A stretch of 25,115 bases of DNA. It comes from Fidelibacterota bacterium. GTDB taxonomy: Bacteria; Fidelibacterota; Marinisomatia; SCGC-AAA003-L08; D37C17. Position 1 is the first letter of the stretch, and each line of letters starts with the position of its first letter. This document shows positions 14,309-22,355 of this stretch, piece after piece. Where the stretch lies: assembly GCA_002707765.1 (NCBI GenBank), contig PANV01000011.1, forward strand, positions 1-25,115, read 5' to 3'. Both the position numbers and the translations under genes were made by a program. Under the pieces are notes generated by a model, which was not told the DNA's origin, did no database searches, and saw only the letters and a list, made by a program, of their open reading frames with translations.

Positions 14309-15726
14309 TTTTTAATGTACAAATCTGTAATTGTTTTAGCTAAAATTTCTGACGCATTTGCAAACGTTTCACTGAGTGTAGGGTGAGGGTGTATTGTTAA
14401 ACTAATATCCTCAATATTTGCACCCATTTCAATGGCAAGCATTGCTTCTGATATAAGCTCGCCAGCATTATTTCCTGAAATACCTACTCCAAGTATTCTA
14501 GAATTATCTTCAGACGCTAATATTTTTGTTTTTCCAATTGCATGACCATTTGTCATTGCTCTTCCACTTGCAGACCAAGGGAATATGCCTTTATTATACT
14601 TTATTTTTTTAGTTTTTAAATCTGATTCAGTATATCCTGCCCATGCTATTTCAGGATTCGTATAAATCACAGAAGGAATTGCAATTGGTTCAAAAACTGA
14701 ATTATGTCCAGCTATATTTTCTGCTGCAACTTTACCTTCGTGAGTTGCTTTATGAGCGAGCATTGGATCACCCACAATGTCGCCAATAGCATAAATATTG
14801 GGAGTTATAGTTCTCATTTTATCATTAACAGGAATGAAACCTCTATTATTTAACTTAATTCCTGCTTTTTCTAAATTTAAAAATTTTGTATTAGGAGTTC
14901 TTCCAACTGAAACTAAAACTTTATCAAATGAATCTTGAAAAATTATATCATTTTTTTTGAATTCAACATTAATCATATTCTTAATTTCTTTCAAATCAAT
15001 AACTTCTGTTGATAAAAATATATTTTTAAATTTGTTATTTAAACTTTTAAATAAAGGATCAACCAAATCTTTATCAGCCATTGGTAAAAGTCTAGATGAA
15101 AATTCAGCTACAGTGATTTTACTTCCAAAAGATTGAAATGCACTTCCTAGCTCGAGACCTATATATCCACCCCCAATTACTAACATTTTTTTAGGAATTT
15201 CATTAAGTGAAAGTGCTTGGGTAGAATTAATCACATTAGGAGATTCATTAGCAGTAAAATTTAGTTTTGAGGGAGATGATCCAGTAGCAACTATACAATA
15301 ATCAAAATTAATATTAATTATCTTATCTTGATTATCTTTAACCGATAATTTGTTTGCAGATAAAAAAGAAGCAAGGCCATTGATAACTTTAATTTTTCTT
15401 TGTCTTGCAAGTGTTTTTATTCCAGAATTAAGATTATTCACTATGGAATTTTTCCATTCAAATATTTTTTTGATATCTATTTTTGGCTTTTCAAAAATTA
15501 CACCAAAATTTTTTGATTCATCTGCTTCATTTATAACATTAGCTAAATGCAGATACGCCTTAGAAGGGATACATCCTCTATTTAAACAAACACCTCCTAA
15601 ATTTTTATCTTTATCTATTAAAGTAACATCTAAGCCTAAATCTGCAGCTCTAAATGCAGCAGTATATCCACCTGGTCCAGAACCAATAACTACAATTTTT
15701 CTTTTAATATTATTAGTATTATTCAA
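14305..15726 (-). CDS. lpd: Dihydrolipoyl dehydrogenase (E3)
   Basis: The flavoprotein reoxidises dihydrolipoyl groups of 2-oxoacid dehydrogenase complexes with NAD+. The 473-residue protein has FAD loop GSGPGG (15-20), redox disulfide C47/C52 in GGVCLNRGCIPSK, NAD loop GGGYIG (185-190), second FAD motif AIGD (313-316) and the C-terminal catalytic dyad H448/E453 in HPHPTLSE. The length is typical (E. coli 474). The start is read as TTG at 15726, 11 bases after the aceF stop, with no strong ribosome site; no in-frame ATG or GTG lies nearby. Third gene of the aceE-aceF-lpd operon, so it serves pyruvate dehydrogenase and possibly other complexes. It overlaps the methyltransferase gene by 4 bases. 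Confidence 0.96.
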   Translation of the reverse strand: MNNTNNIKRKIVVIGSGPGGYTAAFRAADLGLDVTLIDKDKNLGGVCLNRGCIPSKAYLHLANVINEADESKNFGVIFEKPKIDIKKIFEWKNSIVNNLNSGIKTLARQRKIKVINGLASFLSANKLSVKDNQDKIININFDYCIVATGSSPSKLNFTANESPNVINSTQALSLNEIPKKMLVIGGGYIGLELGSAFQSFGSKITVAEFSSRLLPMADKDLVDPLFKSLNNKFKNIFLSTEVIDLKEIKNMINVEFKKNDIIFQDSFDKVLVSVGRTPNTKFLNLEKAGIKLNNRGFIPVNDKMRTITPNIYAIGDIVGDPMLAHKATHEGKVAAENIAGHNSVFEPIAIPSVIYTNPEIAWAGYTESDLKTKKIKYNKGIFPWSASGRAMTNGHAIGKTKILASEDNSRILGVGISGNNAGELISEAMLAIEMGANIEDISLTIHPHPTLSETFANASEILAKTITDLYIKN

Positions 15727-15737
15727 GTCTGAAAGAT

Positions 15738-17087
15738 CTATTTTAAAAGAGAGGTTTTATTAACAATTTCACCAAAAAGTTTTGTGAATTTAGCTGCATC
15801 AGCTCCATTGATGACGCGATGGTCATATGATAAAGATATTGGCAGCATACTTTGAGAACGTAATTTTCCATTATGTTCAACAATTTGTTTAAATATTTTT
15901 GAAACTCCTAATATTGCAACTTCTGGTGAATTAATTATAGGTGTAAAAAATTTGCCTGATATATTGCCAAGACTAGAAATAGTTATACAGCCACCAGTCA
16001 TATCATCCATTGATAATTTATTATCCATAGCTTTGTTAATTAAACTATTAAATTCTATTGTTATATGTTTAATACTTTTTTTATCTACGTTTTTAATAAC
16101 TGGAACAAAAAGACCTCTAGGTGTATCAACAGCGAAGCCAATATTATAATAATACTTTTTAATAACAGTTTTTCCGTCATGGTCTAATGATGAATTAAAA
16201 ACTTCTAGTTGTTTAAGTATTAAATAAACAGCTTTAATAAAGAAAGGAATATACGAAACTTTTGATTTTGGATTTTTGTTGATTCTTTTTAATAACTTTA
16301 TTAAATCACTTAGCTCATCTATATTAACTTCATCAAATTGCGTTACATGAGGTATGTTAGTCCATGATTTATGTAATCTAGCAGCAGATGTACTTTGAAC
16401 ATTATTTAAACTAACTTTTTTAATTGGACCTAAAGATAAAAATTGATCCGTAAAACTTTTTTTTGGAGTATCTTTGATAGTAGAATTATTACCACTAGTA
16501 TAATTCAATACATCTTCCTTAGTTATCCTGTTATTTGCGCCAGAGCCAGAAATATTTTTAATATTACAATTCAATTCTCTCGCAAACTTCCTAACTGATG
16601 GACTTGCATTAATGCTATCACCTGTTTCACTTTGTGCTTGTGAAGAAACTACATTTTTTTCTTGAATACTTTTTTGTGATATAAAATTATCATCTAGTAA
16701 ATTTGATGTTCTTTCAGTATCAATTTTATCTGTTATTTCATTCTTAGATTGATTTTCAAAGTTAGATGAAGGAACCTCTTCTTTAGTGTCTAAAGATTCA
16801 GATTCATCTTTTTGCAATGCATTCTTTTCTTGAGATAAAGAATCATTTTTAACATCAATATTTTTTACTTTAAGTATTTTTTGTCCTGGGGAGATGGTAT
16901 CTCCCTCTCGAACTAAAATTTTCTCAACGATGCAGTCCTTATCAATAGGTATTTCCATTGATGCCTTATCCGTTTCAACAAGCAAAACTGAATCTTTAGC
17001 TTTTATTTCCTGATTTTCTTCAACAAGAATTTCACTAACTGAAATATTATCGATACCTTCACCTATATTTGGTAGAATAAAACTCAT
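15738..17087 (-). CDS. aceF: Dihydrolipoyllysine acetyltransferase (E2) of pyruvate dehydrogenase
   Basis: The E2 core passes the acetyl group from E1 to CoA. The 449-residue protein holds one lipoyl domain (1-76, lipoylated K41 in ETDKAS), a long polar linker (about 77-160) rich in Ser, Glu, Asn, Asp and Lys instead of the usual Ala/Pro, a peripheral-subunit-binding domain (about 161-195, SPSVRKFAREL then GSGANNRITKEDVL), and the catalytic acetyltransferase domain (about 215-449). The catalytic motif is YDHRVINGADA with H423 and N427; Asn at that place also occurs in Azotobacter-type E2p, so it is not a defect. E. coli AceF has three lipoyl domains; this one has one. The ATG at 17087 has no Shine-Dalgarno and follows aceE by 39 bases. 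Confidence 0.95.
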   Translation of the reverse strand: MSFILPNIGEGIDNISVSEILVEENQEIKAKDSVLLVETDKASMEIPIDKDCIVEKILVREGDTISPGQKILKVKNIDVKNDSLSQEKNALQKDESESLDTKEEVPSSNFENQSKNEITDKIDTERTSNLLDDNFISQKSIQEKNVVSSQAQSETGDSINASPSVRKFARELNCNIKNISGSGANNRITKEDVLNYTSGNNSTIKDTPKKSFTDQFLSLGPIKKVSLNNVQSTSAARLHKSWTNIPHVTQFDEVNIDELSDLIKLLKRINKNPKSKVSYIPFFIKAVYLILKQLEVFNSSLDHDGKTVIKKYYYNIGFAVDTPRGLFVPVIKNVDKKSIKHITIEFNSLINKAMDNKLSMDDMTGGCITISSLGNISGKFFTPIINSPEVAILGVSKIFKQIVEHNGKLRSQSMLPISLSYDHRVINGADAAKFTKLFGEIVNKTSLLK

Positions 17088-17122
17088 ATATTAATATATT
17101 TAATTGTTTTCATAATATACAT
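17084..17122 (-). CDS. Possible 12-codon leader ORF between aceE and aceF
   Basis: A minus-strand reading frame starting with ATG 4 bases after the aceE stop encodes MYIMKTIKYINI and ends in a TGA that overlaps the aceF ATG (ATGA, 4 bases). It therefore fills nearly the whole 39-base intergenic gap. Such an arrangement could couple aceF translation to aceE, but no ribosome site precedes it, and a frame this short can arise by chance in AT-rich DNA. Confidence 0.2.
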   Translation of the reverse strand: MYIMKTIKYINI

Positions 17123-17126
17123 ACAA

Positions 17127-19793
17127 TCAAACCTTATTTGGATTAGGTTTATCAATATCAATTTTATATTTTTTGATACATTTAGAAACTAATTCTTTTT
17201 CTATCTTTTTCTCAATAAATAGTTTATCAAGTGCATAAAGAATGATATAATATCTGTTGACTTCAAAAAAATCTCTTAATTTGTCACGGGTATCACTTCT
17301 TCCAAATCCATCAGTTCCTAAAGCAACGAAAGGACAGTTTATATAAGGTAAAATTTGTTCAGCTACAAGTTTCACATAATCACTCGTTGCTATCACAGGA
17401 CCATTTTCATTTATAATTTTTTTCTCAACATAGGATTTTCTTGGTTCTGATTCTGGATGTAAAATATTCCATCTTCTAACATCTTCAGCTTCTTTATGCA
17501 GCTCTGAATAACTTGTTACACTCCAAACACTAGCATCTATATCCCAATCTTCTAATAAAAGTTTTGAAGCTTCAATTGCTTCATTTACCATTGGTCCAGA
17601 AGCTAAAAGCTGAACTTTTAAGTCGCCCTTTCCTGAGTGAGGTTTAAGTTCATACAAGCCTTTAATTATTCCATCTTTATCTGCATTCCCCAATGGAGGG
17701 TGAGTATAATTTTCATTTTCAACAGTAATATAGTAAATCATATCATTTTGCCATTCGTACATTTCTTTCAAGCCATGATGAATAATTGTGGCAATTTCAT
17801 ATGAAAAAGCAGGATCATAAGCCCTAATACTAGGAACAGCAGATGCCATTAAATGACTATGACCATCTTGATGTTGTAGACCTTCACCAGATAGTGTAGT
17901 TCTACCAGCAGTTCCACCAATTAAGAATCCTCTTGTTCTCATATCTGATGCAGCCCAAATTGAGTCACCGACTCTTTGGAATCCAAACATTGAATAGTAA
18001 ATGAAAAAAGGAATTAAATTAACTTCATAATTTGAGTAGGCTGTTCCTGCAGCAATGAAAGATGAGATGGCACCTGCTTCACTAATACCTTCTTCAAGTA
18101 TTTGACCATCTTTAGCTTCCTTATAATATAAAAATTGTTCAGAGTCAACAGGATCATATTTTTGACCTACATGCGAATAGATTCCTAATTCTCTAAAAAG
18201 AGGATCAATACCAAATGTCCTAGCTTCATCAGGAATAATTGGTACAATTTTTTTACCTAAATCATTATTTTTAGATAATAAGGTTATTAGCCTAACAAAA
18301 ACCATTGTGGTAGATACTTCACGATTATCTGAACCCTTCATTAATTCTTCAAAAATATTTATATCAGGTATTTTTAATGACTCCGCATTATTAGATCTTT
18401 GTGGTAAAAAACCACCTAGTTTTTCTCTTCTTTCTTTTAAATAAATTATTTCATCACTATCCAAAAGTGGTTTATAAAAAGGTGCTTTTATGCAATCAGT
18501 ATCACTTATTGGAATATTAAAATGTGTTCTAAAATTTAAAAGTTCTTTTTCATTAAGTTTTTTTTGTTGATGAGTAATGTTTCTTCCCTCTCCAGCCTCA
18601 CCCAGTCCGTAACCTTTAATAGTTTGAGCTAAAATAACAGTGGGTTGCCCTTTATGATTAATTGCTTGATGATATGCTGCATATACTTTAGCTGGATCGT
18701 GTCCTCCAACTTGTAATTCTTCAAGATCTTTATCAGATAAGTGTTCAACAAGTTTTTGGAGTTCCTCATTTTCAGACCAAAAATGTTTTCTAGAATATTC
18801 TCCACCTTCTACAATATATTTTAGGAAATCTCCATCAACACATTTTTCTAATCTGTCTCTGATTAAACCTTTATTGTCTTTTTCAAATAATTCATCCCAA
18901 TTAGAACCCCATATGACTTTAATGACATTCCATCCAGCTCCTCTGAATGCACCTTCAAGTTCTTGAATGATCTTACCATTACCTCTAACAGGACCGTCTA
19001 ATCTTTGTAAATTACAGTTTATAACAAAAATTAAATTGTCAAGTTTTTCTCTAGATGCTAAAGTCAAAGCTCCAAGTGATTCTGGCTCATCCATTTCACC
19101 ATCACCTAAAAATGCCCATACTTTTCTACTTTTACTATTAGCAATTTTTCTATCATTAAGATAATGCATAAATCTTGCTTGATAAATTGCCATTATAGGC
19201 CCTAATCCCATTGAAACTGTCGCAAACTGCCAATACTCTGGCATAAGCCACGGATGTGGATAAGAAGACAAACCCTTGTCTTTACCACTTTCGAGTCTAA
19301 AGTTTTCTAAATCTTTTTCGCTTATTCGACCTTCTAAAAATGATCTAGAATAAATACCAGGTGAAACATGTCCTTGGAAAAAAACAATATCACCTCCATC
19401 ATTATTTGGGCCTTTAAAGAAATGATTGAAGGCTACTTCATAAAGTGTTGCTGAAGATGCGAATGATGAAATATGACCTCCAATTCCATCATTTTTAATA
19501 TTTGCCCTAACTACCATTGCCATAGCATTCCATCTGATGATAGATTTTATTCTTCTTTCTATTTCTCTATCACCTGCGAAAGGTTCCTGTTCATTAAGTG
19601 GAATTGTGTTTACATAATCAGTATTAGCCTGAAAAGGCATTCTAATACCATTTCTTCTTGAGAAAGAAATTAACTTATCTAAAATGAAATGAGCTCTTTC
19701 TGAGCCCGAGTGATGAATCAATGATTTTATTGAATCAATCCATTCTTGGGTTTCAATAGGATCTAAATCGGTTTTTTTATTGGAATTTTTCAT
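17127..19793 (-). CDS. aceE: Pyruvate dehydrogenase E1, homodimeric type
   Basis: The thiamine-diphosphate enzyme decarboxylates pyruvate and acetylates the lipoyl group of E2. The 888-residue size is that of the homodimeric proteobacterial/actinobacterial E1 (E. coli 887), not the alpha/beta type. Landmarks include H107 in GGHIS, H142 in FFQGHVSPG (same number as E. coli H142), the ThDP/Mg motif GDGEMDEPESLGAL (230-243) continuing to NCNLQRLDGPVRGN (259-272), NITHQ in the mobile inner loop, and ENENYTHPP near the C-terminus. It leads the operon aceE-aceF-lpd. The ATG at 19793 has no Shine-Dalgarno; a possible promoter lies so close that the message may have only a few leader bases. It diverges from the PPi-phosphofructokinase gene. 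Confidence 0.97.
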   Translation of the reverse strand: MKNSNKKTDLDPIETQEWIDSIKSLIHHSGSERAHFILDKLISFSRRNGIRMPFQANTDYVNTIPLNEQEPFAGDREIERRIKSIIRWNAMAMVVRANIKNDGIGGHISSFASSATLYEVAFNHFFKGPNNDGGDIVFFQGHVSPGIYSRSFLEGRISEKDLENFRLESGKDKGLSSYPHPWLMPEYWQFATVSMGLGPIMAIYQARFMHYLNDRKIANSKSRKVWAFLGDGEMDEPESLGALTLASREKLDNLIFVINCNLQRLDGPVRGNGKIIQELEGAFRGAGWNVIKVIWGSNWDELFEKDNKGLIRDRLEKCVDGDFLKYIVEGGEYSRKHFWSENEELQKLVEHLSDKDLEELQVGGHDPAKVYAAYHQAINHKGQPTVILAQTIKGYGLGEAGEGRNITHQQKKLNEKELLNFRTHFNIPISDTDCIKAPFYKPLLDSDEIIYLKERREKLGGFLPQRSNNAESLKIPDINIFEELMKGSDNREVSTTMVFVRLITLLSKNNDLGKKIVPIIPDEARTFGIDPLFRELGIYSHVGQKYDPVDSEQFLYYKEAKDGQILEEGISEAGAISSFIAAGTAYSNYEVNLIPFFIYYSMFGFQRVGDSIWAASDMRTRGFLIGGTAGRTTLSGEGLQHQDGHSHLMASAVPSIRAYDPAFSYEIATIIHHGLKEMYEWQNDMIYYITVENENYTHPPLGNADKDGIIKGLYELKPHSGKGDLKVQLLASGPMVNEAIEASKLLLEDWDIDASVWSVTSYSELHKEAEDVRRWNILHPESEPRKSYVEKKIINENGPVIATSDYVKLVAEQILPYINCPFVALGTDGFGRSDTRDKLRDFFEVNRYYIILYALDKLFIEKKIEKELVSKCIKKYKIDIDKPNPNKV

Positions 19794-19804
19794 TTAGTTA
19801 ATTT

Positions 19805-19833
19805 ATATTAAAAAATCACATATAAATTTACAA
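19805..19833 (-). promoter_or_regulatory. Candidate sigma70-like promoter of the aceE operon
   Basis: On the minus strand TTGTAA (19833-19828) and TAATAT (19810-19805) are separated by exactly 17 bases. The -10 ends 11 bases before the aceE ATG, implying a leader of about 5 bases, i.e. an almost leaderless message, which fits the missing ribosome site. Similar hexamers are common in AT-rich DNA. Confidence 0.35.
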
Positions 19834-19851
19834 AAATATGTATATAATCTT

Positions 19852-19880
19852 TTGATTAATTATTACAAAAATCATAATAT
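19852..19880 (+). promoter_or_regulatory. Candidate sigma70-like promoter of the phosphofructokinase gene
   Basis: TTGATT (19852-19857) and TAATAT (19875-19880) are 17 bases apart, ending 34 bases before the ATG at 19915. A weak AAGG lies 7 bases before that ATG. The pair lies back-to-back with the aceE candidate. Confidence 0.38.
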
Positions 19881-19914
19881 TAATTAAACTTAATTAAAAC
19901 TATAAGGTAATTAC

Positions 19915-21102
19915 ATGAAATTGAAAATAGGTTTCTTGACTGCAGGTGGTATTGCACCTTGTCTTTCTTCATCAATTTGTGCTCTAATCAGTGAGTACAA
20001 TAAAATTGAAAATATAGATTTTGAATTCATTGGATATTTAAATGGATATAAGGGACTTTTAACAAACCATAAAATAAAAATAAAAAAAGATTTTAATTCC
20101 GAGGCTTTATATTCCTTTGGAGGATCTTTTCTAGGAAATAGTAGAGTAAAATTAACAAATATTAAAGATTGTGAGGATAAAGGTTATATTAAAAAAGGAC
20201 AGAAACCACTTGAAGTTGCATCAAATCAATTAAAAAATGATAATATTGATATTTTACATACAATTGGAGGCGACGATACAAATACAACAGCAGGTGATTT
20301 GGTTGATTTTTTATTTAATAACAATTATAAATTAAAAGTTATTGGAATGCCAAAAACTATTGATAATGATGTTTACCCAATAAATCAAACACTTGGTGCT
20401 ATTACAGCAGCTGAACAAACAAAATTATTTTTTGAAAATATTGTAAATGAAAATACAACTAGTTCTAGACAATTAATTATTCATGAAGTCATGGGAAGAA
20501 ATTGTGGATGGCTAACAGCATATAGTGCATTTTTATATCAAGAGAGCTTGAAAAATAAAATTTTTATTCCAGAACTATTAGTTAATAAAGTTAAGTGGGG
20601 TATTCATGGGATTTATATTCCTGAGCTTGATTATGATTTTAAAAAAGAATTTATTAGGCTAAGAAAAATTATGGATAAATACGATTGTGTAAATGTATTT
20701 TTTAGTGAGGGTGCTGGATTAAATGAAATTATAAATGATATGAAATCAAATAAAAAAGAAATTAAATACGATGCATTTGGACACGTTCGTTTAGATGAAA
20801 TAAATCCAGGGAAATGGTTTTCAAATATTTTTAAAAAAGAGCTAAATGCAGATAAAGTTCTTGTGCAAAAAAGTGGTTATTTTGCAAGATCTGCTAAGCC
20901 AAATAAAGAAGATTTAAAATTGATAAAAGATAGTGCTTCATTAGCAGTAAAATGTGCTATTCAAGGAAATAAAAGTGGAGTTATTGGCTTGAAAGACCAT
21001 TTAGAACTTATTGATTTTAGATATATAAAAGGAGGTAAACCTTTTGACTATAATGAAGTATGGTTTAAAAAACTAACTGAAGAAATTAATCAGATTGATT
21101 AA
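19915..21102 (+). CDS. pfp: Pyrophosphate-dependent 6-phosphofructokinase
   Basis: The 395-residue protein is a PfkA-superfamily kinase that interconverts fructose-6-phosphate and fructose-1,6-bisphosphate. Donor choice is read from two loops: GGDD (118-121), where ATP enzymes have GGDG, and PKTIDND (146-152), where ATP enzymes have PGTIDND. Asp at 121 and Lys at 147 are the established marks of PPi use, so the reaction should be reversible and serve both glycolysis and gluconeogenesis. MGRNCGW (193-199) contains the substrate-binding MGR motif, and the N-terminal TAGGIAPC (9-16) is the phosphate loop. The last 17 bases overlap the 3' end of the convergent CBS-domain gene. It diverges from the pyruvate dehydrogenase operon, a metabolically sensible neighbour. 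Confidence 0.94.
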   Translation: MKLKIGFLTAGGIAPCLSSSICALISEYNKIENIDFEFIGYLNGYKGLLTNHKIKIKKDFNSEALYSFGGSFLGNSRVKLTNIKDCEDKGYIKKGQKPLEVASNQLKNDNIDILHTIGGDDTNTTAGDLVDFLFNNNYKLKVIGMPKTIDNDVYPINQTLGAITAAEQTKLFFENIVNENTTSSRQLIIHEVMGRNCGWLTAYSAFLYQESLKNKIFIPELLVNKVKWGIHGIYIPELDYDFKKEFIRLRKIMDKYDCVNVFFSEGAGLNEIINDMKSNKKEIKYDAFGHVRLDEINPGKWFSNIFKKELNADKVLVQKSGYFARSAKPNKEDLKLIKDSASLAVKCAIQGNKSGVIGLKDHLELIDFRYIKGGKPFDYNEVWFKKLTEEINQID

Positions 21103-22315
21103 TAAAAATTTGAATTTGTTCAATTCTTCTAGCTGTTGCTTTTTTAATTATTATGTGGCCTATATTCAAGAAGATATGTTCATTTTCATTTGGGATTCTA
21201 TCAATTTCTTTAATTATATACCCACCAATTGTTTCGTAGTCACCATTTGGAATAATATCATTATATTTTTTATTAAAGTCTTCAATACTAATTTTAGCAT
21301 TAGTTGTTATTGAACCATCCTTATTTATAAAAGATTGAATGTTTTTATAATCAAATTCATCATCAAATTCTCCAAAAATTTCTTCGTAAATATCCTCAAT
21401 TGTAATTAATCCTGTGGTATCACCTTTGGAGTTTATAGCTATAGCTGTTGATTGATTATTCTTTTTGAAAATTTTCATTAAATCTTCAATTAATTTGTCC
21501 TCTGAAATAAAAATAACTTTCCTGATTATATCTTTCAGACTAATTGGTTTAGAGTAGAGGTCATAAATATAAATAATTCCTTTAACATCGTTCAAATTCT
21601 TATCAAAAACAAGAAGTTTTGAATGACCAGAATCAATAAATTTATGAGCTAAATCATCAAGTTCAGCACTAAACGAAATGCAAGATATTTCATCAGTAGG
21701 AGTCATAACATTTTTAACAATTTGGTCCCTATAATCAAAAATTTTTGAAATAATACTATGTTGCTCTTTATCAATATTGATAGATTGATCCCCCTTATGA
21801 AATATACCCTCAAATTCATTTCTTTTTTCTTCAATTAGGTCTTTTTTACTTATTACAACGTTGTTATTGACTACATTAATTTTATTAAATAGATAAACTA
21901 TAGGGTAAAATATTACATAAAAAAAATAAAGAATTGGGGAAAATACTAACAGCATTATATTAGAATATTCTCTAATAATGGTTTTTGGAAGGATTTCACC
22001 AAAAACTAAAATAATTAATGCAATCGGTAAAAAAACTATGTTTTCATTAAAAAAATTATATTTACTCATAATCTGGATTAGGTAAACAGTGGCAAATGAT
22101 GATGCTAAAATATTCGCTAAATTTGTACCAATAAGAGCAACAATTAAAAATTTTGATTTATTTTTAATTATGAAGCGTGTAAGGTTAGCAAATTTATATT
22201 TCTGTTTTATCCAAACATCAATTTGCAATTTATTTGCAGATATAAGTGCTATTTCTGAGCTAGAAAATAAAATAGAAAAAAACAAACCAGTTATTGCTAA
22301 ATTTATTTCTAACAT
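21086..22315 (-). CDS. CNNM/CorC-family membrane protein (DUF21, CBS pair, CorC_HlyC domain)
   Basis: The 409-residue protein has three parts. A DUF21 membrane domain (1-147) has about four membrane segments, near 4-26, 56-80, 92-110 and 119-145, and the characteristic GEILPKTI (106-113). A CBS-domain pair (about 202-313, from VMTP to TIEDIYEEIFGE) probably binds adenine nucleotides. The C-terminal transporter-associated domain (about 335-405) includes GDYETIGGYI. Members are linked to Mg2+/Co2+ efflux or homeostasis; the older name 'hemolysin' is unsupported. An ATG start at 22315 fits the first membrane segment, with no Shine-Dalgarno. It converges on the phosphofructokinase gene (17-base overlap) and diverges from murQ over only 40 bases. 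Confidence 0.92.
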   Translation of the reverse strand: MLEINLAITGLFFSILFSSSEIALISANKLQIDVWIKQKYKFANLTRFIIKNKSKFLIVALIGTNLANILASSFATVYLIQIMSKYNFFNENIVFLPIALIILVFGEILPKTIIREYSNIMLLVFSPILYFFYVIFYPIVYLFNKINVVNNNVVISKKDLIEEKRNEFEGIFHKGDQSINIDKEQHSIISKIFDYRDQIVKNVMTPTDEISCISFSAELDDLAHKFIDSGHSKLLVFDKNLNDVKGIIYIYDLYSKPISLKDIIRKVIFISEDKLIEDLMKIFKKNNQSTAIAINSKGDTTGLITIEDIYEEIFGEFDDEFDYKNIQSFINKDGSITTNAKISIEDFNKKYNDIIPNGDYETIGGYIIKEIDRIPNENEHIFLNIGHIIIKKATARRIEQIQIFINQSD

Positions 22316-22355
22316 TTTTGTAATAATTGTAATTTAATAAACACATTATAATTTA

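Noticed and set aside
15350..15763. A 137-codon open frame on the plus strand opposite lpd
   Set aside because: It lies antisense to the conserved N-terminus of lpd, is a by-product of its codon pattern and shows no recognisable product.
15808..15828. Asn in place of Asp in the AceF catalytic motif (DHRVING)
   Set aside because: Asn at this place is known in Azotobacter-type E2p, so it is normal variation and not loss of function.
22347..22352. TATAAT just before murQ as its promoter
   Set aside because: Transcription would begin at or after the ATG, and no -35 lies at a proper distance.
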